Positions 24,380 to 35,955 of a stretch of DNA of 64,000 nucleotides are shown here, one piece after another. The translations under genes were made by a program, and so were the position numbers. This DNA is from Ceratopteris richardii (taxonomy: Eukaryota > Streptophyta > Polypodiopsida > Polypodiales > Pteridaceae), in the NCBI GenBank assembly GCA_020310875.1, contig CM035438.1:95236205-95300204 (forward strand), written 5' to 3'. How positions within the stretch are numbered: the stretch's first letter is position 1; each line of letters begins with the position of its first letter. The notes under the pieces are model-generated. The model was not told the origin of the DNA and ran no database searches. It worked only from the letters and a program-made list of their open reading frames with translations.

Positions 24380-25369
24380 CATGTGAATCCTAGCTTCTAA
24401 CCTTTTTGATCATTTACCATTGTAAAAGGTTTATACTTTGAGAGAATCTTGTAAAAGCCAAAATCTCGTGGAGTTAGGAAGAACAATAGCTACGATTTTC
24501 AATAAGAGAATATCTCCTAGATCAAGGGAACGTCTTATATAAATGACTTTGAAAATCATGCGGTATGGTGCCTCATTCAGATCTCTTCCACTGATCATTT
24601 GTAAGACTTCAATAGCTTACACCATAGCTTACTCATTTCAATATCATTGTGCATTATTTCAATGCCAATGATCTTTTATAATCATGTGTTATAATACATA
24701 TAGTTCATTGATCATATCTATTTACTTCTCTGCCATGACTACTCAAAACAATGAATTTTCTCTTGTCATATCTCAGTGCTTTCTCAATCATTTTGCATGA
24801 TCTATAGCTTTTGCATGATCTATAGCTTGTTGGAACTAGCTTGAAGTATAATTTGTGCTATCAAAATCTAAAAGCATTTGGTTCAGCCATCTGGGAGAAA
24901 TCATCATTGAAGTGCTCACTGGTCATCTACTGTTCATTCCCTAAAAAATCGGGGGTAAGCCTTGGAATGTTGAACATATTTCTCAGTGCATAATTTGTTA
25001 TTTTAGATGACTCCACTTGTAATCATTAACTATCTAAGATAATTAAATTCCCTCAAAATTAATTGAATCAATTGTTACTGTACTCTGAGCACTGAGAAAA
25101 AGAACTAGTAGGTGTGTGGACAAAAATAGCTATTCATAAAGTAGTCTCTTTTGATTCAATTGTTTCAAGGATCAAAGCTATTCATAAAGTAGTCTCTTTT
25201 GATTCAATTGCTTCAAGGATCAACTCAAAAGTACATAGGTACTTTTGTGGTATCATTTGAAAGCTGAAAGGGCCTAATATCAAAGTCTGAAGTGATTTAG
25301 GGCACATATAAAGCAGATTTTAGCAAAACCACCTCACTTCCTTGAAGTATCCATCCATGTCTTCCAACA
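24380..25369 (+). repeat. Partial copia LTR (duplicate), ends CCAACA
   Basis: Duplicate of 16888-17933, ending in CCAACA and followed by TGATATCAGAGC at 25371-25382, a tRNA-iMet-type primer site. It carries the same tandem 48 bp units at 25128-25223. Confidence 0.8.
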
Positions 25370-25420
25370 GTGATATCAGAGCAAGTTAAGGTAAAATGGG
25401 AGATGGTTTCCTCTTTTTCT

Positions 25421-26760
25421 CTTCAAGGGACTATAGCATAAATGGATCCAAATATTATGTGTTGTTTGTTGATGATGCAACAAGATGGATTACACTTTAT
25501 GTAATCAAGGACAAATCAAAAGTGTTCAAGACATTCAAGCATTTTCATGCTTAAGCAGAAAGGAGTACAGGACAAAAGCTCAAGAGGTTGAGATCAGATG
25601 GAGGGGGAGAGCATTTTTCTAAAGAGTTTGATGATTATTTGTGGAATGCAAGTATAAAAAGAGAAGTAACTTGCAGGTACTCCCGTCAACAAAATGGAGT
25701 TGCAGAAAGAAGAAATAGAACTCTTGTAGAGTTTGCAAGATCAATGATGAAAGAGAAGAATTGTCCAAACTACTTATGGGCAGAAGCTATCAACACTCCA
25801 ACATACCTTGTGAGTAGTTTACCCTGGAATTTGGATGGCAGAACACCTAATGAAGCATGGTGGGGTAAGAAACCTACTCTTGATCATTGTAAGGTATTTG
25901 GATGTTTAGCATATGCTTATGTTCCTTCACAATTAAGACATAAGCTAGAACCCAAAGCAGAGAAGTATGTGTTTATTGGGTATGATGATAGACATATGGG
26001 TTACAGATTGTGGAGTCCATCTACAAAGCAATTTCTTGTTACAAAAGATGCTACATTTGATGAGCAAAGCACATGGTATATAGGGTCAACAAATGATTAT
26101 GCAGATGTTGAAGAAATACAAAGGAAAGGGAAGACCAAAGTAAATGTGTATGAAGAAGATATTGATGATGTTGATTGTAAAAGTAAATTGCAGGGCAATG
26201 ATGAAGATAGGCCAAGATTTGATCCATAATCAAATGTGGCTGAGACTCCAAGAAATGCAGAGGTCAGAAGATCTTTGAGAGAAAGAAAAGAACCTATCAA
26301 GTATAGCTATGATACATCTTTCTTAACAACAAAGGAGTATGCTTATATTGTGAAGACAGAAGAAGTTCCAACCACATATGAAGAAGCTAAAGGTAAAAAT
26401 AATCGGGAGAAGGCAATACAAGAAGAGTATGATGCTCTACTTGAGAATGAGACATGGTAATTGGTGCCAAGACCAAAGAATCAGAAGGTAATTGGATGTA
26501 AGTGGGTGTATAAAACAAAGAGGTTTGCAAATCGTGAGGTGTCTAGATACAAAGCTAGACTTGTGGTTAAAGGTTATGCCCAAACTTATGGGGTAGATTA
26601 TGATGAAACCTTTAGTCCAGTTGCCAAGATGTCTACAATTAGAACTCTAATTGCTGTTGTTGCTTGTAAAGGATGGAAGTTATCACAATTAGATGTGAAG
26701 AATGCATTTCTGAATGGATATATTGCAGATGAAGTGTACATGGAGCAACAAGAGGGTTTC
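25421..26760 (+). mobile_element. Copia element 1, integrase to RT part
   Basis: Encodes a copia integrase core (YYVLFVDDATRW near 25460-25495; LRSDGGGEHFSKEFDD near 25588-25635; NGVAERRNRTLVEFARSM near 25690-25745) and the GKKPTLDHCKVFGCLAYAYV segment, then the RT entry (CKWVYKTKRF near 26500, ARLVVKGYAQTYGVDYDE and LDVKNAFLNGYI up to about 26720). It stops at GTTTC (26756-26760), the target site of the gypsy LTR. The RT-RNase H part of this family lies at 1656-2790 in the opposite orientation. Broken fossil. Confidence 0.85.
26756..26760. other. Target-site duplication (GTTTC) of the gypsy insertion
   Basis: GTTTC abuts the gypsy LTR at 26761; its reverse complement GAAAC abuts the sister LTR at 2791. 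It marks the point in copia RT where the gypsy element inserted. Confidence 0.65.
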
Positions 26761-27330
26761 TGTAGCTCAGTGATGAGTAGCACCTCCTTTAATGTCAATC
26801 CGGGAAGACATGAGGATGGTATGAAGACCTCGAGCAAGTGAAGGATAAATGTGTGAGTGCGAAGCACACTAACATGCACACACATACACACACACGTGCA
26901 CACACAGCAAGAACAAAGAGAGTAAGACAATGGAATCACTTCTATTGCAACAAAGTTCTCATACAAGCTCAAAACTACAAGAAGCTACCCCAAAAATGAG
27001 CTCTCTAGCTCTATTTATAGTTTTTTACTAGCTTTGGCCCTGTCTAAACCTAGTGTTCGGCCTAGTTAAAAATTAGGTTCCAGGGCTTATTTGAGGACTC
27101 AAACGAGATTTAAAAATTATGAAAATTGGCAGGCAACTACTTCTAAGGCTCCCCAAGCTCGAGGACTCCTCGACTTGTACAAAATGGAGCTACAAAAAGA
27201 TGAAACAATATTTACAAGGGTTTTTAGTGATGAGAATCACTTTTAACATGGTGTAAGGTTTGGAAAAATTTAATGGGTTGCCTTAGTGCTAGATCTGCAT
27301 GTATGCTCGTACTTGCTTCATCTGCCAACA
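26761..27330 (-). repeat. Gypsy 3' LTR (copy C)
   Basis: On the minus strand it runs from TGTTGGCAGA at 27330 to GAGCTACA at 26761, 570 bp. A TATA-like box is at 27012-27019. It is preceded on its own strand by a purine tract (27331-27345), which identifies it as a 3' LTR. It differs from the LTR at 2791 by about 14 positions as counted by eye. Confidence 0.9.
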
Positions 27331-27345
27331 CTCCCCCCCCTAGGG
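27331..27345 (-). other. Polypurine tract of gypsy copy C
   Basis: Minus-strand CCCTAGGGGGGGGAG directly precedes the LTR start. Such a tract primes plus-strand DNA synthesis and fixes the upstream edge of the 3' LTR. Confidence 0.85.
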
Positions 27346-30300
27346 TCTGTCACCTCTGACAGACCTTTGCTCTGCAGTTTGGTCAATGTAGTTCTGGAGA
27401 ATGTCGGTTGCCAAGTCATGTTCTTTGATCCGTAGCCCTCTGATCAGGTCTCTCTGAAGGGCATCCCAATTGACTGCTCCCGGTATGTTCGGTTGTGGCG
27501 TTGTGTAGAGCTCTGAATGCATTGTTTGTTCGCATGCAAAGAGCTGTAGCAAATGAGTGGGCCGTGGTGCGAACACCTCTGAGTGTGCCTCCCAGAACCC
27601 CGTGGTGAACATATCATCAAAAGTTTGCTTGTAGCAGGTAGGGAGATATCTGATTTGTGCGTGCCATGCATAAGCAACTCGTATGCTCGAGGTTGTTCTC
27701 ATATCATATAGTAGGTCATAATTACCATTAACGAACCCGGGAATTGGAGGCTGAATGTGACATACATTGCGGAAGGTTTTAAGCACTACCTGCATCATAT
27801 CCAATATTTTGAGCATCATCTGGGCCGCTACGTCTGGCGTGGGGTGGAGGCGTGGAAGCCAATGTCTGATAGTAGCCATCATATATGCTACTGTAGGTGT
27901 GCCTGTTGGGGGTGCAATGGAGGGATAATTTAGCCATTGTTTACAATTTGCATTGTTCTGAACCTTGATGGCGAATGCTTTCCATGATCTCCTTCTTTGA
28001 ACTGGCCCAAAGCAAGGGTTGTATTTTAAATGCATGGGAGCATGGTCCCATGTTCGTAGCATTTCCAGATATGTTTCCAGTAATTTCTGCCTCCAGATAA
28101 GTTGGAATATGGCCCCCTTTTTGGCTGCCTCTGGGATATCCTCTGGTTCAAACTGAGTTGCGAAGGTGGGGTATTTGTTGGTGAGGCGTTTGATTTCAGC
28201 ATTATAGTCAGCCAGTAGTACAAAATATGGTTTATACTGTAACTCTGAACTAGTTATCAGTCTTCTAGGGGCCAGATGTGTGAAGTATTCTGATTGAAGT
28301 ATGGTTTCTTCAATGGTCTTCATGGCCAACATCTGGTTGGAGATACGTTCTTCATGAGTCTGCCCCATTTCTTCTACCTGTTTCATCCATGCCGATGGGG
28401 GTTCCTCATATGTATCTTGTCCCTCTTCAGTGATTCTGCCTCCTGGAAGAGGTTGTGGCTCATAATTATCTTCAAATGTTTCTTCCATCGGAATGACAAT
28501 GGTCTCTTCTTCGTTTGGCTGATCAGCTGGAGAGGGGGGTCGTTCATATTGTAATAACTTAATCTTTAATTCAGCCACCTACTGTTGTAGCTCCAGTACT
28601 TCATTGGTTATTGATGATTCAGGCTCTGGTGAGGTTGCAGCATTGACCATCTCTTTAGCTGTTGGTGGTTGTGGTGTATGCACTTGGGATCTTTGTAGGT
28701 CCTTTACCTGGTCTACTAACTGGTCGTGTGCCTCCAAGAGGGTAGCATATTCTTCTAATGCCTGCCGAATGTGTGCTGAGGGAATAGCCATGAATTTGGT
28801 GGGGTCTATAGGTGCTCCAGGGGTATTTTCCATGGCTGCTTCTAGATTCTCCTGGTTTTGTTGCTGTAGCCTTCTGTTTTCTTCTTGAGCCGCTACTAAG
28901 TGGCGACGAAGTAGAGTCATGTTTCTTTGTAGTCTAGCATTGCGGCCCAACTGATCTCTGAGTTGTTCCTCCATAGCTTTACCTGTCTCCATATACTTGG
29001 CTTCCATCTCTGCATTCGATTGTTGGAGGACAGTCACTTCGTGTTGTAATGTTGTATTACTTAGCTCCAAGGCATTGACATGTGACTGGAGTTGAGCCGA
29101 GAGGTTGCATAGCTCTATGTTGTTTTCTTCCAGTAACTTATATTCTTGCTTAAGTAGAGTGGCCGCTTCGAACATGGTGTCTAGTGCATTACTAAATGAT
29201 GTGGATGCAGGGGTAGAGGTGGAAAATGCAAAGGGTCGGGAAATGGGGAAGGGAAAAGTGGATGATGTGCCTATGAGTGAAGTGAAATGTGATGATGTTG
29301 GAACAACCGTGGTGGTGGGTGCTCCTGTGGGTGGTGAAGTGTCCATGGGCTCACACGTGATAGTGTGTGAAGTGTGAATTGTGAACACGGGAATGGTAGG
29401 TGGTGTGTTAGTGGTGGCCGTGAATGTGGGGGAGTTGGGTTGGGGAAGGGACTTTTTATTATAATTCTCAACTTGTTGGAGTATATTTACAAGGTTTGTC
29501 CAGAATGAAGGTTGGGTGACTTGGGTTGATTCCGAGGGGGTTAAAAGGGGTACAGTGGATAGGGGTTGGGAGGGAGGAAATGTATTGGTGGATGGAAATG
29601 GGTGTGTTAAGGTTTGGCTAGTGGCAAGTGGCTGTCCGAGGGCCGGGAGATATGAAGGGTGACCTATTATAGTTTGATCGGTGGTAGGATGACCTATATG
29701 GGGTTCAGAAAATCGGGTGGAAGTGGTGGATGTAGGTAAAGGGAAGGATAGATGAGTAGTGGTGTGTATAATGGTTTCATCATGGGTGGATACTGGTTGT
29801 TCAGGAAGACTAGTGGGGAAGGGTTCAGAGGGCTGGATGGGAGGTGATGGTGGAGATGGTATCTGTGTATTTACATCTGGTTCCTCACTGGGAGTTGGGC
29901 TGGCCATGTGAACATCTTCTGAAGTTGTGGTAGGCAGTGCGGTAGAGACTTCCATTTGAATCATTTTTCCCCGTTGTGGTCTTGTATCGATCCTTCGTTG
30001 GTCATATGGAGGGGTATTACGATAGACCATGGTCCTCATGGCCTCCCCTATTCCGCATGTTTCCGCCAAGAGATTCAATGATTCTACGAAATGCGGGTCG
30101 ACATTCTCCGCTTGCAGCATCTGGTTCACTAGTGCTCTATTTGCCTCTTCTGATAACTTGTGTCTGTTATGTACCTGCTTGATTGTCTTGTAGAGCCGTT
30201 TGAGTTGTGCCGTGTAGGCAGGAGCTTCCTCTTCACTCTCCTCTGGTTCATTTCCCCGTGCTTCTTCCTGATTCTGTGTGCTTTGAGCATGAGGATGTTG

Positions 30301-31257
30301 TGTCTCATCTTCCCAATGTACCCTTCTTGCCCCACTCTGTGGCTGTTCTCTTTGGGATGATGATCCGGGACCGTCATTGTCAAAAAAACACTCACTATCA
30401 GATAAGTGGGTAGTCTGCAGGAAGTTTTCAAAGTCAAAATTTGGATCCTCTGCTAATGTGGCCATGGATGCAAACTCAGCATCGGTGGGTAGTGGAGGGG
30501 CAGATGGAGTGGGCTGTACCATATCCCCTGATTGTGTTCCTTGGAGATGGATGGTGAAAGGGTCTACTTGGGCCTCTTCTCTAGGGGAAGCTTCTGTTGT
30601 GGCCTCACGAGGGATCAGGACATGTGAAAGTGATCCACGCATTCTTTTCGCAGGTTGAACCCCTGACTTCCGCCCCTTGAAGAATTCCAGTTGTGAGTAT
30701 TTAAGAGCCCTTGCGATTGGCACATCATAGGCAAGGCATCTATAGATAATTCTGGTAATCGCACAGCAGCCATTCAAGGTATGCTTCCTCATGCCTCGCT
30801 TGCCTGCTTCATATAACTGGTCCAGGATCCATACGGGCATTTTAATTGGCAAGCTTCCAATCTCTGCTAGGTATAATCCATACCATATTTTCTTATGAGG
30901 TTGGGTGAAGCGGTCTTGAGTTGGAAATGCGAAGTGTTGAAGGCACATCCGCAGTGGTATGGCGATGTTGGGGGTGAGGGCACACATTTCTTTCAACTTC
31001 TTGATTTTGTTGTTCTTCATCGACTCTGGTATCAAGGGATCTCGATCGGAGGGTACATAGGTGCCATACATCTGAAGGGCTTCCCTGATTAAAGTAATAT
31101 TCAATTCAAACCTCTTCATTTCTTCCTGGTTTGATAGAGAGGGCACCAGGAATGTGCCTGAATGATCTTTATCTCCTGTCAGCTTCAGTGTGGCAATCAA
31201 GTAGTAGCACCTGAGAAAATCCGGTCTAGGCAAAGTTGCACTAAAGTAATCTTGCAA
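27340..31257 (-). pseudogene. Long 3' coding region of gypsy copy C (no known enzyme domain)
   Basis: About 1,300 codons between integrase/second protease and the 3' LTR. Visible parts: an N-terminal globular stretch (PDFLRCYYLIATLKLTGD, near 31180-31230), an acidic linker, a Ser/Thr/Pro-rich mucin-like stretch (about 29220-30000), a long heptad-like coiled coil rich in Leu, Gln and Glu (about 28650-29190), and a C-terminal alpha-helical region with HLAPRRLITSSELQYKPYF near 28210-28275. I see no convincing signal peptide or membrane span, so an envelope role is not supported. Position resembles the extra 3' ORF of Athila/Tat-type elements. A degraded relative occurs near 16600-16880. Confidence 0.65.
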
Positions 31258-32385
31258 TCCCGCTTTCTACCAGATATCCTGAAGAGGAGCTGCATTCTAT
31301 AATGTTTCAAATTCTCTTTAGACAAATTGGAATGTCCACCATACTCCTCCGAATTCCAACTTGGATTCCCAGATATGATCTGCGTCTCCCAAGTCTCCTG
31401 GCATCTCATTGAACCAATGAGAATGCCCCTTTACTCTTTCTGTTAGGCCACTTGGTGGATCCAGAATGGGAATTCTTCTCACGTTCAAAAACTCTTCAGG
31501 CCTAGCTGTCGGTGGAGCCTCCACAGGCATGGTATCCCAATTGCTTTGAGTGCTAGTGCCTGCCTGAGAGCTCGTGCCTGCTGTTGCTATCATGGGAATC
31601 GGGTGCTTATCTGCTAGAAGAAGAAAGGCACATTAGTGTTGCATAGGAAACAGGATGTAATGGTGTTCCCTTCACAATACTAACATGACAATCTCGAAGG
31701 TTAGTGGTTAGAGGTGAAGTGTTTGTGATAGATGTGAGTGGTGATTAGAGGTCAGTGTCATCCTAGATGCATACTTATGGTTATGCAATGGACTCAGAAT
31801 GCACCTATGTCAGAGTGGATGGATTTACAAAATTGGGTCAGGGGGTTCGATACATGGTTTAAGTCTCCAAACTTTGATAGAGGATTCGTAGCTCTTAGAG
31901 CTAAAGACAGGTAGAGATTTATGAACTAGAGTGTGATGGAGTTGGGACCTTTTGGGCACCCATTTCTAGACATTCCTCGGTTTGACTGAGTGTGGGTCAG
32001 GGTGGTCTTTAGGTAGAGTTCCTGCGTTGTTAGTCGAGAGGACTTGTGAGTGTTGAATTATGCCAGTAACTAGAGTTGGAGCTATTTGGGCTCGTAAACA
32101 TGCCTTGGGCACCCATATGTGTCTAGCATTGGGGCTAGCCTTCATTAACCGCTTAGGGACCCAAATAGACGTGGTGCGCCTAGGAGGTTGCCTAGGGTAC
32201 TCCTTCAATTTTGTCCTTGATGGTGTGGCTTGTTTTTTGGCTCCTCGAGAACCTACTATTAGAGTTGTGGGTTTTCCATCCTTACGTATCCAGATCTGCT
32301 TCGTGCCATGAGGTACTCCGTGTTGCACTGGTTGGCGCTCTTGCCTCTTGATCAGCGGCGTCCTTCGTGTCGAGTGATGTTCGGT
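31258..32385 (-). other. Connecting region with repeated W-V-P-K motifs
   Basis: Between the long 3' coding region and the second protease-like domain. The minus strand at 31966-32328 encodes a basic stretch with recurring short motifs (IWIRK, SIWVPK, HIWVPK). A decayed counterpart is seen near 15940-16340 in copy F. A shorter coding-like piece at 31318-31593 lies upstream of the long 3' region. No known family recognised. Confidence 0.45.
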
Positions 32386-32931
32386 CTACCTGTTTAGAAT
32401 CTTCTTTGGATCAGCTGGGAACTCCTTATTGGCTCCTATACCTTCGGGAAGATGGACACTCCTCTGCACCATAGAACTCTGGACAAGAACAGCATTGTTA
32501 CCTTCATGTGGATTCCTAGAGAGACCAGGAGTTGGTGCCCTTGCTACTGGTTTGAGTGCTTGATTTTCTAATTCAATCGTAAGATAGCTTTCGCCTGCCC
32601 AAGCCTGAAGAATTCCACTTCTTAGGTTGAGGTTGACTGCGTGATCATAGATCCAGTTTTGGCCTAAGACAAGAGGTTCGGTAAGATCCTCGTCTTCACA
32701 CACTAGCACTTTTGCTGGCATGAGGACCTCTTGAATGTAGAGGGGAAGTTCCACCTCTCCCATGCAAGGGGTTTCAACACCTCCTAATCCTATCAGATAT
32801 GCTTCTAGGGGTTTTACCTCCAATTGCAGCTGCTGGCAATAAGAAAGCCGAACTGCACTAGTGGCTGCACCTGAATCAATTAAAGCTCTTACGGTCCTTG
32901 TACTGTCGTCTTGTCCAACTTCTAGGGTCAC
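32386..32931 (-). pseudogene. Second retropepsin-like domain, downstream of integrase
   Basis: About 180 codons. Residues 15-24 give RALIDSGAAT, the aspartic protease active-site motif, and residues 87-94 give VLGQNWI preceded by a strand-rich stretch, matching the C-terminal hallmark of retropepsin-like folds. In gypsy elements the protease normally sits before RT, as it does in copies A and D of this same family, so this is an additional domain. Degraded counterparts at about 15407-15665 and 22895-23153 also follow integrase. Function is unknown; it may be protease-derived without activity. Confidence 0.75.
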
Positions 32932-33096
32932 AAAAGGTCATCGATCCACTATCCTATGGGTACGTTCACCTGAAGCCTCACACATGGCCATGTGATAGCC
33001 TGGAGACTCTTGAGTGTCAATCATAGGCTGATCTCTCCGTTGCCTCCTCAATTTCATTCGTCGGATGCGCTCTAAGGCCTCTGCTTGTGCTTCCTC

Positions 33097-34483
33097 TCAA
33101 ATTCGTTTTTCCTCCTCTTTACGTTTCTTGGCAGTGTTGAGCCGATTTAACATCTCTTCAGTCAGGGGTTCTTGGTATAACTTGACTCTACATCCGCTTA
33201 TGTAGCTAGGGAGAATATCGCCTTCCAAAGTGGCTAGTTGTACTGCCCCACTACTTGAAATCCTATTTATGATCATAGGTCCATAGCCTCTTTTCTCTAA
33301 TTTTCGTGCATGCTCCTTCAATTTGTAGACTAGGACTAGGTCTCCTGCTTTCAAGCCTTTATCATTCACATGTGTATCAAAAAATGCCTTTTGCCTCTTC
33401 TTCGCTACATAGATTCCTGCTGCAGCTCTCAATCGTGTCTCGCCTAGACGTTCAAGATCAAAGATTCGAGAGGAGAGTTCATGGCGTGTCCAGTCATGCT
33501 CTTGTGCTACCTTCAATGTAGGTATCAAAAAGTCCAAGGGTAGCACCGCAGTCTGACCGAACACCATCTGAAAGGGTGTGGCTTGGAGTACCGTTTTATA
33601 GGCCACTCGGTATGCCCAAAAAGCATGGTGTAGCTGTTTGTCCCAATCAGAGCGTTTATTGTTCACTAATTTCGTTAGTACATTGCATAAGATCTTATTT
33701 GTACTCTCAGCCTGGCCATTAGCTTGGGGATGATAGGGGGCAGACTTCTTATGTACTACCAAGAATTCTTGGAGCAGCTTTTCAATAACTTCATTCAAGA
33801 AGTGAGTCCCTCTATCACTGACTAGCTCTATAGGTAATCCATGTGAACACATTCTCAAACAAGAACTTAGCTGTTGTTTGTGCATCGTTCTTTGTTGTGG
33901 CTTTTACCTCTACCCACTTAGTTAGATAGTCAGTGGCCACAATGATATACTCAGCATGTGAACCCTTAGCTGGGGGATTAATAGGGCCTACAAAGTCTAT
34001 TCCCCACTTAGAGAATGCACGACCACCCATCATAGGTTTCAGTGGCATCTCATCTTTGCGTATAGGATACTGAGTTCTCTGACACACATCACACTGTTTC
34101 ACATAGGTATGTGCATCCATGTGAAGGGTCGGCCACCAGAAGCCCACAAATAGTATTGCCTTGATCACCCGATCTGGTCCAAAGTGTCCTCCTGCTACAC
34201 CTTGGTGAGCAGTTTCCAAGATCTTTAGATATTCACTCTCATGAACACAAAGTCTTAGGTAACCATCTTTTCCACGCTTGTATAGATTATCACCAATGAG
34301 TGAGTAATCTAGGGCTTCTTGTTCTAGACTTCTTTGCCTCGTCATAGTCATGTCTGGAGGGAATGTTTTCGTCTTCAGGAAGGATACTAGGGGTTCACTC
34401 CAATCCGGCACTATGGACACTTGATAAAGAGTGGCATGTTCCACAGGTGGTTTAGTGCAGCAGATTGGGCATTCCTTGCACAA
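33097..34483 (-). pseudogene. Gypsy integrase (copy C)
   Basis: Shows a zinc-binding H2C2 module (AHQGVAGGHFG near 34185-34220 and QCDVCQ near 34080), the catalytic core (WGIDFVGP near 33990, VSDRGTHFLNEV near 33800, and QANGQAESTNKIL near 33690-33730) and a C-terminal region with GYGPMIINRIS near 33255-33290. It would insert element DNA into the genome. A second H2C2-like module lies just upstream (about 34455-34789). No chromodomain follows. Confidence 0.85.
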
Positions 34484-34486
34484 CTT

Positions 34487-35452
34487 CTAGACATCAGCTT
34501 CCATAGTCGACCAATGCACTCCTAGTCTCCTCAGGGTCTCTAGGGTTCGTTGTTTTGAGTAGTGTTGCTCTAATGCACCTACATGGGCTAATTGCAACCA
34601 CTTAGCGTACTCGTCCTCTTCTACACAACAAGCCAAGATCCCTTGATCTGTGTGCTTGTACATACTTCCAGCCATGATGTGGTACTTTTGGGCTTTTACT
34701 ACCTCTCTATCCTGTGTGGCTATTATTGGGTGGTTAGGCCCGTATGTCAATACTGGCACTAATGGCTTAGCCCACTGCGGCACCACTTCCAAATTAAACA
34801 AGTAAGCATCAAGTAAGTCATCTGATACTCCTTGTGGGGCCTCTCCAGATGTGAGCCTAGAGAGATGGTCTGCTCTCAAATGAGTCTTGCCTTTCCTCAC
34901 TACTACCTCAAAGTCATATTCCATTAGTAAGAGAAACCATCTTACTAATCTGCCTGTATTACACGGCTTGTTTACCAGGTACAGTAGAGCTTGGTGATCA
35001 GTAAAAAATTTGAACTTATTTGCAAGCAAATAGTGTCTAAACTTTTTAACCGCGTACACCATGCCTAATCCTTCTCGTTCGGTGGTTGTATAGTTCCGTT
35101 CAGCAGCATTCAATTGTCTACTAGCATAGGCAATAGGGAGATCCATATTACCTTCACCCGTAGGTTGTGCAAGTACACATCCAATAGCATAATTGGAGGC
35201 ATCCACATGAACATGGAATGGCTTGTTCCAATCTGGTGTGGTCAAGATTGGTGCTAAACATAATCTTCGTTTAAGCTCCTGGAACGAATTCTCACATTCA
35301 TCAGTCCACTCAAAGTTAGTCAGAAGTCCGTACATGGGCTTTGCAATGACAGCATACATGTGGATGAACCGGCGGTAGTAACCACAATGCCCCATGAAAG
35401 CCTGTACTTCCTTGACGTTCTTTGGCATAGGTAGTTCTGCGATGGCTCTCAC
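34487..35452 (-). pseudogene. Gypsy RNase H and adjoining region (copy C)
   Basis: RNase H is supported by VHVDASNYAIGCVLAQ (near 35155-35205), TTEREGLGMVYAVKKF (near 35040-35090) and FFTDHQALLYLV (near 34975-35015). After the HLSRL motif (near 34860) follows the first of two related blocks containing PQWAKPLV and an H2C2-like zinc-binding segment. The start of the segment (MRAIAELPMPKNVKEVQAFMG) is the normal RT thumb/connection. Confidence 0.85.
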
Positions 35453-35455
35453 TTT

Positions 35456-35955
35456 CTATCCGTCAGTGGATATGCCGTTCTTAGACACTATGTGTCCTAG
35501 AATTTTGCCTTGCCTGACCATGAAAACACACTTTTCTGGGTTTAGGCAGACTTGATATTCTCTGCATTTATCAAAGATTTGACTGAGTTCAGGTATATGG
35601 GTCTGTCTAATGTTGGAATGAGCGCAGAGATCATCAACATAGACTTCCAAATTCTTCCTCAAGAACTCTTTAAACACGTGACACATCAATCTTTGAAAGG
35701 TAGCAAGTGCATTAGTAAGCCCGAATGGCATTAGCCGAAAGGCAAATATGCCCCACTCCGTGGCAAAAGCCGTCTTATGTTGATACTCTAGAGCAATGGC
35801 TACTTGATTGTAGCCCGAAAACCCATCTAGGAAGTTGTACACTTCCTTGCCTGCTACCCTTTCTAATAGATGCTCAGTGATAGGAAGCGAATAATTATCT
35901 CTGATATTGGCTGCGTTAACCTTCTTCAAGTTAATGCACACTCGTAATTTGTTGT
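35456..35955 (-). pseudogene. Gypsy reverse transcriptase core (copy C)
   Basis: Contains [42 protein letters not shown] and the catalytic YVDDL (near 35630), in the order expected of a Ty3/gypsy RT palm. Same subfamily as 40990-41480 in copy D. Similarity ends near 35955-36008, the right candidate inversion breakpoint. Confidence 0.85.

Larger units (their letters stand above)
21774..25420 (+). repeat. Large direct repeat, copy 2 (3.65 kb)
   Basis: Same order and nearly the same sequence as 14286-17981: gypsy 3' fragment, partial copia LTR, primer-binding site and leader start. It is placed between the start of one copia LTR (21718-21773) and the integrase part of copia element 1 (25421 on), so it looks like the pasted copy. 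Confidence 0.9.

Noticed and set aside
14286-25420. The two 3.7 kb direct repeats as giant LTRs of one element
   Set aside because: A primer-binding site and an LTR end lie inside each repeat and the outer edges lack TG..CA termini, so the pair is a duplication.
29105-30658. Plus-strand open frames opposite the long 3' gypsy coding region
   Set aside because: They mirror a low-complexity Ser/Thr/Pro-rich and coiled-coil region and show no domain; treated as shadows.
27340-31257. Envelope protein
   Set aside because: No clear signal peptide, membrane span or fusion-peptide-like stretch; position alone is not enough.
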